Source: Hepsetus odoe (lineage: Eukaryota > Chordata > Actinopteri > Characiformes > Hepsetidae). Taken from it: a stretch of 64,000 nucleotides of DNA. The DNA lies in assembly GCA_017165825.1 (NCBI GenBank), contig CM029367.1, positions 25,938,506 to 26,002,505 of the forward strand, read 5' to 3'. The notes beneath the pieces were generated by a model. It worked only from the letters and a program-made list of their open reading frames with translations, was not told the DNA's origin and did not search any database. This document shows, piece after piece, positions 1 through 13,620 of the stretch. Both the position numbers and the translations under genes were made by a program. Position 1 is the first letter of the stretch; every line of letters starts with the position of its first letter.

Positions 1-260
1 AATTAAAACATCACTGAACTTCTTAAGTTGCTGCAACATCTTTCTATTTTTTCTGAATTGGAACCTCGCCCAAAGTGACAGAACTGCTACAGCTATCTTC
101 GTGGAAAACATGCAGCTCAGGGATGTAGTTGAAGCCAAACTACAGGATTATTCGATTACCATATAGAGGTGTGTCTGTGTGCGTGTTGATCCCATGCCAG
201 ACAGGATGTGCTTGTTCATCAATGGCATTTCATTTGCTTAAGAGTGACTCACCAGCTATG

Positions 261-262
<2 letters not shown>

Positions 263-315
<53 letters not shown>
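263..315. repeat. (CA)n microsatellite
   Basis: About 26 uninterrupted CA units. It produces false HT-rich reading frames. Confidence 0.98.
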
Positions 316-316
<1 letters not shown>

Positions 317-1158
317 AGCTGTTTACAGCAATGAGTAGGACCATCCAACTAGAACTAGTGCTGCCCCGAACTCAGGCTTTAAGCTACACATTGACCTCCA
401 CAGAAAGGTCAAGCAAAGCAAAACCATCAAACTTAAGTCATGAAGCAGCGAAGAAACTGGTGCAGATGATTGCCAAGCATTTTGCAGCCTGTAAAGCATT
501 TGTTCCCAGTTCTTTAATTTATTATACCCATTATATTTTAAAAGTAAGAATGTTGGAAATACATAAAATAGCATTTTCGAACACCAAAAGGTGACGTCCC
601 AGCAAAATATAAAGAAATGGCAAACAGTTATTTGAATGGATTATTCTTCATTGACCAAAAATTCCAAAAATTATGTGGTTTTTTTTCCTTCTTTCTTAAT
701 CCCATCTAATATAGCCTGACTTTATCCATTCAAATGAATTGGACTCAAACACATGGTACAATTCAAGTACCGTGAATTCAATAATGGCTGCTCTTTCAGC
801 TTTGATGCTATAGATGGATGACATGGACAATTGATTGAAAGCTTTAACAATGTTAGGAAAGTAAATCTAACTCTTATTACAGAAAATAAGAAGCAAAGAA
901 AGGTCACTTTCCAAAAAGATTTGAAGTTTCTTAAGAGACAGCTTGGCTGGTTAACACTCCTCTAAGGATACAGGACGGCCCTCATGAATATTCATAACAA
1001 AGCTGCACCAAAACTCAACTAGTGAACCTAGCCGCTCTGATAGGATGACAGCAGGACTCCTCCCCACCATTTTAATTAGGAACAGCCTGTCAAATGTGAG
1101 AATGGGAAAACAAAGGATGCGTAGCCTGTGGGATTTGTCCATCTTACATGTGTCTGAG

Positions 1159-1198
1159 TGAGTGTGTGTGTGTGTGTGTGTGTGTACGTGTGTGTGTA
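1159..1198. repeat. (TG)n microsatellite
   Basis: A TG run with one ACG interruption, 44 nt downstream (in gene orientation) of the exon 7 splice donor. Confidence 0.95.
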
Positions 1199-1241
1199 CA
1201 CTACATGAGGTGGATTAACCAGTAAGACAAGCAAAACTAAC

Positions 1242-1363
1242 CTCAGCAACTCTTTCCAGCAGAGGCTCCAGCCAGTGTTCATTACACTCACAGTGGCTGT
1301 CCAGAAAAGTAAGAACAGTAGCTGTGGCTGCATCTGCCCCTCGGACTCGAGACCGCATCAGAC
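1242..1363 (-). CDS. galnt2: galnt2 exon 7 (DSH catalytic metal motif)
   Basis: This 122-nt exon has two bases completing Gly203, then 40 codons ending on GAG in phase 0. It encodes LMRSRVRGADAATATVLTF, then LDSHCECNEHWLEPLLERVA plus E. DSH is the DxH motif: Asp224 and His226 coordinate the catalytic Mn2+ in human GALNT2. The third ligand (His359) would be in an exon outside the window. HCECNEHWLEPLLERV is diagnostic of GALNT2 rather than GALNT1 or GALNT13, which read HCECTLGWLEPLL. The acceptor is TTTTCTCAG/GTCTGATG and the donor GCTGAG/GTTAGTTTT. No further GALNT2 exon is visible between here and position 1. Confidence 0.96.
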
Positions 1364-3117
<1,754 letters not shown>

Positions 3118-3222
3118 TTATGAAAGTGTCATAAAACAACATCCAACAACACAGAGGATAACAGACATGGGGATGAAACAAATGCAAGTAAAACTCAAAA
3201 GCTCAAAAGACAGAACACTTAC

Positions 3223-3290
3223 GGTTGTCGCTATAGTCATCTACAAGGATAATCTCCTTGACGAGGTGGGGAGGACTCTTCTTTAGTACA
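3223..3290 (-). CDS. galnt2: galnt2 exon 5 (UDP-binding DDYS)
   Basis: This 68-nt exon has one base completing AGT (Ser158), 22 codons, then the first base of a Pro codon. It encodes VLKKSPPHLVKEIILVDDYSDN, split here as VLKKSPPHLVK and EIILVDDYSDN, matching human 159-180 with an I/V change and an N-D order change near the end. The Asp pair is the family position that binds the uracil and ribose of UDP (Asp176 in human). The acceptor is AAATCACAG/TGTAC and the donor AACC/GTAAGTG. It is separated from exon 6 by only 127 nt. Confidence 0.95.
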
Positions 3291-4082
3291 CTGTGATTTA
3301 AATGGGACAGAATATTGTCTTACATGTCTGCATGTACTTCTTAAAAAATAAATAAATTTAAAAAAAAAAAGACGTTGTGAGGCAAAAAAACAGGCTGATT
3401 GCTTGGATACACAAGGCGAGACTGTGCTTTGCCAACTCGATATTGTTGGCATGAGTGTTTTGCCGGATTTTGTACGTGATGCTATAAACATTTTATGTCG
3501 AAACGAGCTATAATATCCCAGAATAAACCCTTGTCCAACCACTTGAGCTAAGTAATGTCATCCAAACTAATTAAAAAAAAATCTCTCTTTTCACTTAAAA
3601 GGTTTGTGGGTTTATTTATTAAAGCAGTCGTTCAAAGTGAAGAGTATTCTTCAGCGAACAAAAGACTAGAAAAATAATTTTGAAACCCTGTTGGAATTTT
3701 AAACCTAAACTGCATTTTTCATATTAAAATTATAAAAAAATTCTCAAAGCAAACGGATGCTAGAACAGTGATGTGGAGTATGTCTTTGCTTTTGGAAGAA
3801 AAGCTAGATCATGTTTCACAATATCTCTGGAATGTATAAAAGCACAACTGGACATACACTCCTTTATTGGTTTTTATAAGCCTCGAGTAAAGAGTCTCAT
3901 TTTGTTCACCTGTGTAAACATGTCTGGAAATCACATGGTGGAAAGTTCAGGTCCGGCTATTAAATCGGCATTCCACGTTTTCTACATTTTATTACCGATG
4001 TGAACACGGCAGAATGCATGAAGCTTAATGGCAGAGGACAAAAGAATACAGAAAAATGCTGAAGCCATACAGGCAGACCCAC
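3291..4082 (-). other. galnt2: galnt2 intron 4 (792 nt)
   Basis: This intron lies between exons 4 and 5. It is AT-rich, with an A-run at 3360-3370 on the plus strand. The open frames that cross it are unrelated to any family I recognise. Intron 5 (3096-3222, 127 nt) is the next one and is empty. Confidence 0.85.
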
Positions 4083-4181
4083 CTGACCACAGTGCGCAGC
4101 AAAGCAGAACGGGCTTCATTATGGAATGTGATCACCACACTGGACGCTGGCAGATCTGTCCTCCACTGCTTATGACGACAG
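4083..4181 (-). CDS. galnt2: galnt2 exon 4 (GT-A fold, UDP-binding strand)
   Basis: This 99-nt exon has one base finishing the codon begun in exon 3, 32 codons, then AG. It encodes CRHKQWRTDLPASSVV, then ITFHNEARSALLRTVV, equivalent to human residues 126-157. VITFHNEARS is the first beta strand and loop of the GT-A nucleotide-binding fold and contains Thr143, which contacts UDP in the human enzyme. Cys126, a conserved disulfide cysteine in the family, is present. The acceptor is CTCTCTCAG/CTGTCG and the donor GTCAG/GTGGGTC. That donor is weaker than GTAAGT but well within the normal range. Confidence 0.96.
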
Positions 4182-7100
4182 CTGAGAGAGAAAATAAAAT
4201 AAATCAATGCACATCATATATACCATCAAAGAATAAACCCTTTTTAATTGACCTGAACAACATGACAACAGAAGGACAGACAGAAAGACAGAAACAGACA
4301 TGGAAAAAAAGAGAAAACTGAAAATATCAGGTATGTAAATGATCAGATGGGTCGATAGACAGACAATTAAATAGATATTACCAATGAATAGACAGACTGC
4401 CAGACAACGACAAATGCCCACACACCCACAGAGAGAGCGAGATTATAATTACGCAGATAAGAATGAGGGGTAGTAACAGCATAATAGATCAGAGACACTA
4501 TGGAGCGCAGTGCGTTCACACGCTATCACACACAAACCTCTTCATTTGAAGAGAGCATTTTAAAAGACTCAAATTACAGAACGCTCAAAATGTTTTTTGA
4601 GGCAGTATTCACTCTGAGACTTCATTAAAAGACTTTCATTCCTCCTTATTTGACCCTCATCTCTCCCAGGAATAGCACTGCCTCTGAAGAACACTCAGCT
4701 TTCTGCCATAAATCACAGCGTTCACAATTGTGTGGATGCTCCTCTGCTCTCTTTCAGTCAGACTGTTCAGAACCGATGATGAAACGCGTGTCACCTGGCG
4801 CAGTTATCTTAATGACATCAGGTCAAGGCAGACAGCTCAGAAACGGTGAAGAATAAAGCACATTAATGCTGGGGTTAGTGTGCCTGCTTCAAGCCTGCAG
4901 GCTGAAACGTGAGCCATGCCACGGATGGCTTTTGGAGAGACGCTGTGCTACATCACGGTTGAAGCGGTGAGTGACAGGAACGGACAAGCGTGCTTTAACC
5001 CTCTGCACACAAACGCACACACCCTTATTATCCCTGGAGATTTTTGTTTTTTCCACCACACTCACACACAGCCATAGCCATCATGCCCTGCAGGTTTTAA
5101 TTTGCTAGCCATGGAGCTTATCCACTGGTTTCCTGGTTTCTTCATGCCGGTGGTTAAGAGGACGTTTGTGCTGATGCCATTGTGAGAGATGCAACAGCTG
5201 GAGAGCCTGAAGCAGTGTCAGATCGCCAGTCATCTAGAGCTCTCGCACACTCACACATGTCTCTTTTCCTCTAGCCTGTCCTCTAGCACCACAAATCTGT
5301 CCATTTTGCAAGCTTTCTGGAACACTTTTATTGATTTTCTTTTTTTAAACAGTGTAACAATGCTTGCACCTACTCATTTTTATCATGCACTTATGCGAAA
5401 CAAAATGTAAAAAAAAATGGGTTCCCTTAGCACCGTCCTAAAAAGGCACAGACTCTTGATTGAGAACCACTGCTCTAGATAAAACACTGCAATTAAGGCA
5501 ACGTCAATGCTTCATGGTGTAATAACCTCTTAAACTCTTTAAATCATCCACACTTAAAAACTTGTAACACACATATTTGGGCACTTTCACACTAGTGTGC
5601 GCCATAAATCCAACATGGCTTCTGATCAGTGTCTAAGACTCATTAGCCCACAAATGGAGAATAGCATCAACTGTGTGCTGCTGACCTTCTACTGTCAACT
5701 ATGTAGGAACTGCCTGCAATTAATTAATCAAAACTGTAGCAATTAAAACCTAATTCAAGCCTTAATCTCAATTCAAAACAAAACTTAACCCTGCTCATTG
5801 TCCTAAACATGGCATGAACAAATCCTAATTTGTGACAAAAACTGTACTAATTCTAATTCTAATGCTAATCCTAATTCTCAACCTAGACTGTGCTGATTTT
5901 TCCTGGGAGAGGAGCGTCTGATATATGAAGTAGCGACATTAACGTAGTCCTAATTCTCATCACTGATAAGGATCACATCATTCTTAACATTTATATTTTT
6001 ATTCTTCTTCTTAACATATATCTATATAATTATATAGAAGAGATTTTATTCATTATTGGAACGCCTGTAATAATCTACAGAGGGGCTTTCCAAACTGTGA
6101 GACCTAATTATTTTTTGCTAATTATGTAAAATCAACTTCGTAATTCAACAGAGCCAATCCAGTAATATTTTCATTTTTAATTCTATTTAAACCATTCAGG
6201 TATTTGCAAAACCATTAAGAAACATGTGCACACACATACACACACATAATATAGACCACAATGTTTACATGCTAAACCAGGGAGACAAAATCACAACCCT
6301 TGGAATTTTGGAAAAAAAGCTTCCCTACGATGCTTTTCACATTAAAGCGTTCAGAAAGACCTTGTTTAAATCTCAACCAATACATTATGCAGATTTTTTT
6401 TAAATATCGAATCTCATTATGGGTGTTTTTCCTCATTGCACTCTAATTACCCCACTGCTGCAGAGGTGACAAACCGACTTGGGGCAGGGAGGTTTGTTTC
6501 AGACAGTAATAACTAGTTTCAGTGTGGTAGGGTGACAGCATGGAAGCATTTTAAAGTGGAAAATGAAATTCTGAAAAGCCATCCATAATTTCCCCATTGC
6601 CAGTGATTTAACTGCATGGTTTTACTCTAGCACTGTCAAGAAACTGGCACCCTAAACCGGTGTTATTTCCTTTAATCCCCTTTGAAATGCGTTGCTGTCT
6701 TACTTCTGAAAACTTACCCATCTAACTGATCTCGGCAGATGAATCCAGGACGGAGTCAAAAAATCATGACTGAGACATGACTAATTAACCACTGTCCTTC
6801 ATCTACACGACTCTCAATATTTCACAATCCTGCCGTGAGGGGGCAGCGGACATCTCCATCGCTGCACGGCTGACAGCAGTGTGGGGAGTAACTTTGCAGT
6901 GGGGCAGTAGAATAGAATCTTTTACATGAAGACAGACACTTTTTAGAGCGAGTCCCAATGGCATGCTTCCCGGGCCGTTCTCCTGGGTAGGCCTGCCTCC
7001 TTACAGCGGCTCTGAAAGTGCCTTCACACTGCCACTGTTATTGAAACATGTTCAGATCCAAGAGCTCCCGGAGAAACTCTGCGCTGCCAAAATTCAGATA

Positions 7101-7264
7101 ATGTGAAGTCTGTAACCATGTTTTTGTGGCCGTTTCATAATGCAGTCCTCCAAGCCCTGTTTACTGTAAAGCAATGTTTTTTAATGACTTGCTGTTTCTT
7201 GTTAGGTTGTAACCTCTCTTCACCACCTTGAGTGCCAACTCAAACATACACATTAACATATGTG

Positions 7265-7267
<3 letters not shown>

Positions 7268-7295
<28 letters not shown>
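7268..7295. repeat. (GA)n microsatellite
   Basis: About 14 AG units without interruption inside intron 3. Confidence 0.95.
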
Positions 7296-8755
7296 AATGT
7301 AAAAGATGCATGGGTCACTGGATCTGTACACACACCCGCTAAACACCTCCACAAATACGGCTGTTCTAGACACTCTCACCTTTAGCATTAAAGATTAATT
7401 CTGCAGTGAGCCTCTGTTTAATTAAAGCTGCACTGCTGTCTGAGCAGCAGACGTGGGCTCCAGCCCCTCTGAGACAGCAGCAGCCCTTGCCAAAAACATC
7501 CCCATTAATACACACTCGCACACACACAGCCGGCCTCCCGCCACGAGAGGTAACAACAGAGGCGCAGACTCTCTCAGGAATAAACAAAGACCATGTGTTC
7601 TCCATCAACACAGTCCTTTAAAAAGTCCCGCTTAATAATGAAGATAAAACACAAACAGTTCATGCCTTCGCTGATGTGGTGAAAGATGGTCAGTTTCTTT
7701 TCTTTTCTGGGGTGAGAGACATTTTACACCGTCTAGCACAGATCTATTCCGGCAGGTTCGAATTTAACAAATCAAGAGAAGAACAAAACCAAATTGGATT
7801 AAGCAAGTTTCAAATATTTACAGCTTAAAATCAATGTATTTTTCTTTTTTTTTTATTAAGAAAATGTTTGATATAGGTGGCCAACATGACAAAAAAAGAT
7901 GAGGATGATTCAAGAAATTGTCTACAGATAACATGTCACTGTAACCTATGATGTAGTAATAAGTTGGTGTATTATAGTAATTTGATAATTTGGGGAAATA
8001 AAATACTTTTTTTAATCACACCACACCAAACATGGGATGAAATTAAATGGAATGCAACTATTCATGCTCTGTTCGTAATGAAACATGCAATCAGTCAATG
8101 TTTTTTTTTGTCATGATGGCAATAGATAATTTCCAGCTCTACAACCAAACATTCTTCATTTTTTTTTCTTTGGTATTTATTTATTCATACACTTATACAT
8201 TATTTAGACTTTCCAGCTGCATTTTATATTGTCAACACTTCATAATACATTGATCAGCAGAAAGTGGGCAAGACAGAGCTGGGCAATTGTACAAGCCCAA
8301 ATAAAAAATAAAAAATTGGGGTTGGGATGATAAGGGTAATATTGACCCTGTTCCAAATAATTTTGGAACGTTTCGCAGACCTGAAGTGAGGGAACGGATG
8401 TTTCTAAACAAAATGAATTGAAGTTAAACAGACAAAAAGTAAAATATCTTGGGGTCATTCTGTCTCTGTAAGAATTATTTAAATATCATTTCTCTCTTTT
8501 TACATTTTCTAAAACTGTACCAAATCTTGGGGTTGCATTAAATTACTTTACTATCTCAAATGTTTGAGCATATTCTCCATATTCAAAGAGAGCAAAATTA
8601 GTTGTGTGGAACTGGATTTTAGAGCAGTGTGTGAAATGGTGAAAATAATTCCCATAATTGATCAGATTTCAGATTAATACTGCATCTTAACACATCATGT
8701 ATCATGAAGTGATATTTTTGCCATATTGCACACTCCTGATCAAATCTCACTCAGT

Positions 8756-8985
8756 GTTTAGGGATGTTTGGGACTAGGCCCCAAGATCGGAAGGTTTTGG
8801 GCTTGAAACCCAGACCAGTAGGTTGAGCAAGGTACAGTCCCAATCACTGCTACCGGGGTGCTTTAAATAGCTGCCTGCTACTGCACGGTGTGCTATGGGA
8901 GAAATGCAGAGGATTCAGTTTGTCGTGTTTCACTGCGTGCTGTGCTGTGTTGCGTTTCACAATGACAAAATAGTCCCTTTCACTT
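8756..8985 (+). mobile_element. SINE-A, older subfamily (A2), degraded head
   Basis: This copy is recognised by its body (GAGCAAGGTACAGTCCCAATC, split here as GAGCAAGGTAC and AGTCCCAATCACTGC; then TTTAAATAGCTGCCTGCTAC) and its 3' part TTTCACAATGACAAAATAGTC. The tRNA-like 5' head is eroded: the A box is no longer clear, although CTTGAAACCC remains at the B-box position. The GTTTCACAATGAC tail marks the older subfamily. Confidence 0.75.
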
Positions 8986-9878
8986 GTTACATTAACTTAC
9001 ATTAAAATTCACAAATGTTTTTCACTTTTTCCTTCGCTTCTCCTCTTCCAAACGGTTTGGAAAAGCAAGCCCACAAACGAATCACCTGAGGAATTTTTAC
9101 TCTTCGCCCACAGCCTTTCACAGGCTGCACACAAAAATGGTATAAAAAGCACGCATTAAAATATACAGCTTGACATTCTCATGACATCCACTTCCTTTGT
9201 GACTTGAGCTGCAGTAGAACAACTGGGACAGCAAAACAGTGCTTTAGTGGTAACAAGCTGATGATGTACAGGCAGTTCTATGCAACGTGCAACTACAAGA
9301 GTACCACATAAAATGCTGACCACAAATATCATGAGGGCACAAGTGTGTACTTCTGTAGAAACACTGCATAGAGTGGACAAAAGGAAACATGAGCAGATTA
9401 CATCATGCAGAAAGAAGAACTGCTAAATGGCTCATAAATGAAAAAACCTGTTCCACATTGTTGAGTAGAGTAAGAACTCTGCAGCGTCAAAAACAGACCC
9501 ATGAAGGAGTGGGGTGAATTGTGTGATGAAGGCCATAAAAGAAAAAGTTTGATGCAACGTTTAGTACGTACAGCTAAATATACATTTTCCAACTTCCATT
9601 TTAAGCCTCGTCCCAAATTCCTCTTAGTGTCTTTGTCCATTCATTTGCACAATGAGGCATTTCTCTCCCCCCCTCCCCCAAGAACAGAAAACTCTATCAG
9701 GCATCAAAACTCTTTCAGGAGGCAATCACTTTAGTCCATTAGACACAGATTCTGATTTTTCTTCCAGTTTAACTCACTAACAAACACCTGATCTGCGTTT
9801 TTGACAAAAAGAAAAATGTTCAGATGAAACATACGATATTAACAATTATTTATAATATACAATAGGAAATATTACACC

Positions 9879-10135
9879 GGGGCAGCGGTGGCCTAGTGGT
9901 TAGGGAGTTGCCCCGCATCAGAAGATTGTGGGTTCGATTCCCTCAAAGGTAGGTTGCCCTGAGGTACCCCTGAGCAAGGTACCGTCCCCATCACTGCTCC
10001 CCGGGCGCTTTCAATAGCTGCCCACTGCTGCACTGTGTTTTTGTGCATGGGTTAAAAGCAGAGGTCCAATTTCGTTGTGGTTCACGCTTGCTGTGCTGTG
10101 ACCTCGCAATGACAAGGGTTGTCACTTTCACTTTC
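9879..10135 (+). mobile_element. SINE-A, near full length, younger subfamily (A1)
   Basis: This is the best reference copy. It starts GGGGCAGCGGTGGCCTAGTG with an A box (TGGCCTAGTGG), then the B box GGTTCGATTCC about 50 nt on. A unique body follows (GCAAGGTACCGTCCCCATC; CCCGGGCGCTTTCAATAGCT). The 3' end is CTCGCAATGACAAGGGTTGT followed by repeated CACTTT. Internal Pol III promoter boxes plus a non-tRNA body define a tRNA-derived SINE. An 11-bp direct repeat, AACAATTATTT, flanks the region at 9841-9851 and 10140-10150. Confidence 0.9.
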
Positions 10136-11608
10136 GATAAACAATTATTTGAAATGAATCCGGTTTTTTTTTGAGCCATCAAAACCAAGATATCTTTAAA
10201 TTAAGTACAAAACCTAAAAGAGAACATGAAAACACTGAAGTTCAGTGCATGCATGCCGATGCATGTCAGTCACACATCACAACGGCTGTTTCAGGTCATC
10301 GAACAAACAAAGGAGCAACAATGCAGGGTTTGTTACATTCTGGCCAAGCTTTTAAAATAGCCTAAAGTGAAACATGTTGCACCACCAAACAGTAATTAGC
10401 TTTCCTGTTTTGGTCAGGAGGAGTCGTGTTTCACATACATATCAGTCACAACCATCTAGCAAACAAAACGACCATATGGGAGTGTTGAGGTGTACCATTA
10501 AGGACTTTTCTTCTGATGACGCAATCCATAATGCAGTTAAAATTATACTAAACCCAGACAATCTTGTGGAACTAAAGTCTGCTGATGTTTAGGCGACGTT
10601 AAGCGAGAGCCTCCAGCTGCTCTACGTGACAAAACTGCAGGAATGTCCAACATTTATCTTAATGTTAAGCTCTAGACTCTTTTTTTTTTTATTTTAGCTC
10701 AATTATATTATATATATTTACACATTATAGCAGCCAGCGAGATTCTGACATCATGCAAGAATGAGTTCATCAATCAGTGAGCACTCGGCTCAATTCCTCT
10801 CACTTAAAAGCGAGAAGTGAGGAGTCAGGCAGTTCCTGAGACAAAGGGAGGAAAAAGAGCCAAAATTGAGAGTGGGCAGAAGAAAACAGGACTAAATTAC
10901 ATAGTCCAATCAGAGATCTGTACAAAGCTTAGCTAAATGTTTACTTAAGCAGTTGATTTGGACTTTAGTCCATGACTTCATGAGGACAGCTCTGGTGGCG
11001 ACAGCAGGTCCTCCCAAATCCCAAAGACAAAGTCAAGACTTCGGTTCTTCTCCAAAGCATAATGACTGGACTTGTAAAAGCAATCAATAACAGGGCCATA
11101 GCTCCGATTGGTCGGGGGAACTGTGAAAATGCCAGACTTTAAAAAGGTCACTTATGAGGGGTAAAAGAGCAAGAGAAGAACAGACAGTCTTGCTGACTAA
11201 CATGCCTCCAGAATTCCGAAGAAAAACACGAGCGCATCCCTTGTGAAACACTCTTGCCCAAATTGGAATACTTGAGGGAGACTATTTTCAGCCTCAAAAG
11301 CGCTGCTCACAGACCGTCTGTTACGTGCTGTGTATTCATACATTCAGAGCACTTTCAGGCACGGTGATCTGGCATATTCCTTCTACAGAAAGCAGTATGA
11401 GCAGCCCAGTTCATTTAATCAAACTAAATTTAAAGGTAACGGTCAATGTGGTCCTTTCAAATTTGTTGCATCAAATGATTACCTTTTGATCTTGGGGGAA
11501 CAGACTCATCTGCAAGTGTGGATGGACTTCCAATTTGGATTATTCAGTACCCTACGAGTGACAGAACTATATTAAAATGTTTTAATATAATCGGCATAAA
11601 TATACTTT

Positions 11609-11862
11609 GAAAGTGAAAGTGACAACCCTAGTCATTGCGAGGTCACAGCACAGCAGACAGTGAACCACAACGAAATTGGACATCCGCATTAAACCCATGC
11701 AAACACCGTGCAGCAGGGGGCAGCTACTGAAAGCGCCTGGGGAGCAGTGACGGGGACGGTACCTTGCTCAAGGGCACCTCAGGGCAACCTGCTGGTGGGG
11801 AATCGAACCCACAATCTTCCGATGTGGGGGCAACTCCCTAACCACTAGGCCACCGCTGCCCC
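11609..11862 (-). mobile_element. SINE-A (A1), near full length
   Basis: The inverted copy ends on the plus strand with CTAGGCCACCGCTGCCCC, the complement of the head. It contains GGGAATCGAACCCAC (inverted B box) and starts GAAAGTGAAAGTGACAACCC, the inverted tail. It shows little divergence from the 9879 copy, so it belongs to the younger subfamily. It lies in the same orientation as galnt2. Confidence 0.9.
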
Positions 11863-13065
11863 TTGGCTGTCGGGTGTTAAGGGTGGGGATGTTGCAAGGT
11901 TTTCTTCCAACAGAAATGATGTGTAACAAACTGGCAGTATATGACATGAGACTATAAATACTGAGCATTTTACAACAACCGATTTCAGGACTACTTTAGA
12001 AGAATTCCATCTAAAAAGATGACTTTAATATCCTATGCTCTGCCAAAGGTGCAGCAATAACCTTCTCCTGGTTTGTCTGTTACACACACAAAACAAATGA
12101 AAAATAACTAGTGACTAGTTGCAATTGCCTGCACTGGACACCATGATAACAGTAAGTCTTTCGATGCAGTCCACAAATATTTTCCAACACCTTCTCTGGT
12201 GTCACCAACAGAATTTCCTGGCTGCAGGGAGGCACTGTACACTGCTCATTTGTTAGAGGTTATCTGGCCACATTCCACATTGGCTGCACAGTACCTTTTA
12301 ACAGCATGTCTTGTGATGGGCCGTCGTCCGGCTTATAAAACTAAAGTGAGTCCATCCCTTCTTCTAGAAATCAACTGTGCAATCAGAGTTTGGCAACGAA
12401 AGGAAGCAGGCCTTTATACAACGCTCAAGATGACAGACTGTAAAGACCCAATAAAACATTAAATAAATTTCCCCAAGACAAATGTACTGCACTGTCTTTA
12501 TAATGAACCTGCTAAAAAAGAATGTGATGGTGGGAGAAGTCCTTTAGGTATTATGTCTCATTGAACGACTGGAGCAGTCAAACTTCTGTCACTGTTGTTT
12601 TTTTGGTTTTTTTTTTGTACATGCTTAGAGCATGCCATTACTGGGATTCAAAGTCTTGATCTCCGTGAGGGCCAACACTTAGACAATGGCCATTTTGGCA
12701 AGTATCCCCTCAAAAATGTACTTTTTTAAAGCTATTTTATCTTCATTGAAAACACCAACAGAATACAAACAACTGAGATGGCTTTTTCATCTCATTGTGT
12801 GGGTCAATCATTATAAAGCATTCAACTAACCAACGATCACATGTGAGCACCTTCGAACCCTGCATGATCATGCACCCCTCAAACTGGAAAAAGTCTAACC
12901 TGAAAAAGGAACAAACTCAGGCTGGCAGAAAGTTTTCTTTGGAGACTAGACTTGGAAATATAGCAGTTTTCTGTGTTGCACAGGCTTCAGATCTGGTAAT
13001 ATGATCATGACTGCACTTGGAGAGTCATTTCAGAAGCCTGATGGAATAAGATATTCAGAAAGCAT

Positions 13066-13098
13066 TGCACGCGCGCATGTGTGTGCGTGCGCGCGCGC
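13066..13098. repeat. GC-rich alternating purine-pyrimidine tract
   Basis: 33 nt with strict alternation, from TGCACGCGCGCATGTGTGTG to CGTGCGCGCGCGC, mixing CG, CA and TG steps. It fits a Z-DNA-forming sequence. Confidence 0.9.
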
Positions 13099-13558
13099 TA
13101 GAGGAATGGTGACAGGGCATCCTTCTTCCTGACGAAACTTCCTGCATGTCAGCAGTAAATCTGGCCGTGCAGGGAGTCTTCTGCACTTCCACAGTCACGA
13201 GTAAACAGAGTCCAAAGTGCACAGACTAACTAAAACAGACTTCACTGCCTCTGTGCCAAGCAGACTCCTAAAGGACACTTGACACATGCTGAGGAAACAG
13301 GTTGCTTAAAACTGAAGGCACTTTGCAGCAACATCACAGCAGATAAACAGCAGCGCTGACTGCCAGCGAAAATACCACTATAAACCCAAGTCTTCACATC
13401 ACCATGCTTGCACATGTTTTAACACCAAGAGTACACAAGAAGCCATTTCTTTCTTAAATCAAAATGAAGAGATATGGCTAAAACAGTCCCAAAACAATAC
13501 TCCAATAGAAATCAAAACCTTCCCAACAATTACCCAATAAATCAGAAATTATTTTAAC

Positions 13559-13620
13559 TAAAAAAAAAAATAAAAAAAAAAATTAATTAATTAAAAATAA
13601 ATAAATAAAAATCAAAAATC
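13559..13620. repeat. A-rich low-complexity patch
   Basis: A runs with T interruptions, then TTAATTAATTAA and AAATAAATAAAT steps. A further A13 run lies at 13680. Confidence 0.85.

Larger units (their letters stand above)
1..1241 (-). other. galnt2: galnt2 intron 7, partial
   Basis: This is intron downstream of exon 7 that runs off the left edge. The next expected GALNT2 segment (DRTRVVSPIIDV...) is not encoded here in any minus-strand frame. The only distinct contents are a (CA) run at 263-315 and a TG run at 1159-1198. Open frames here are simple-repeat artefacts (HT runs) or unrecognisable. Confidence 0.8.

Noticed and set aside
129..594. Open frames with long HTHT runs as possible genes
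   Set aside because: They are translations of the CA microsatellite; no protein family or splice context. The same applies to the frames at 36306-36542, 38946-39161 and 56003-56382.
9879..9960. A functional tRNA gene
   Set aside because: A and B boxes are present but no cloverleaf acceptor stem forms, and the downstream body repeats in many copies, which indicates a SINE.
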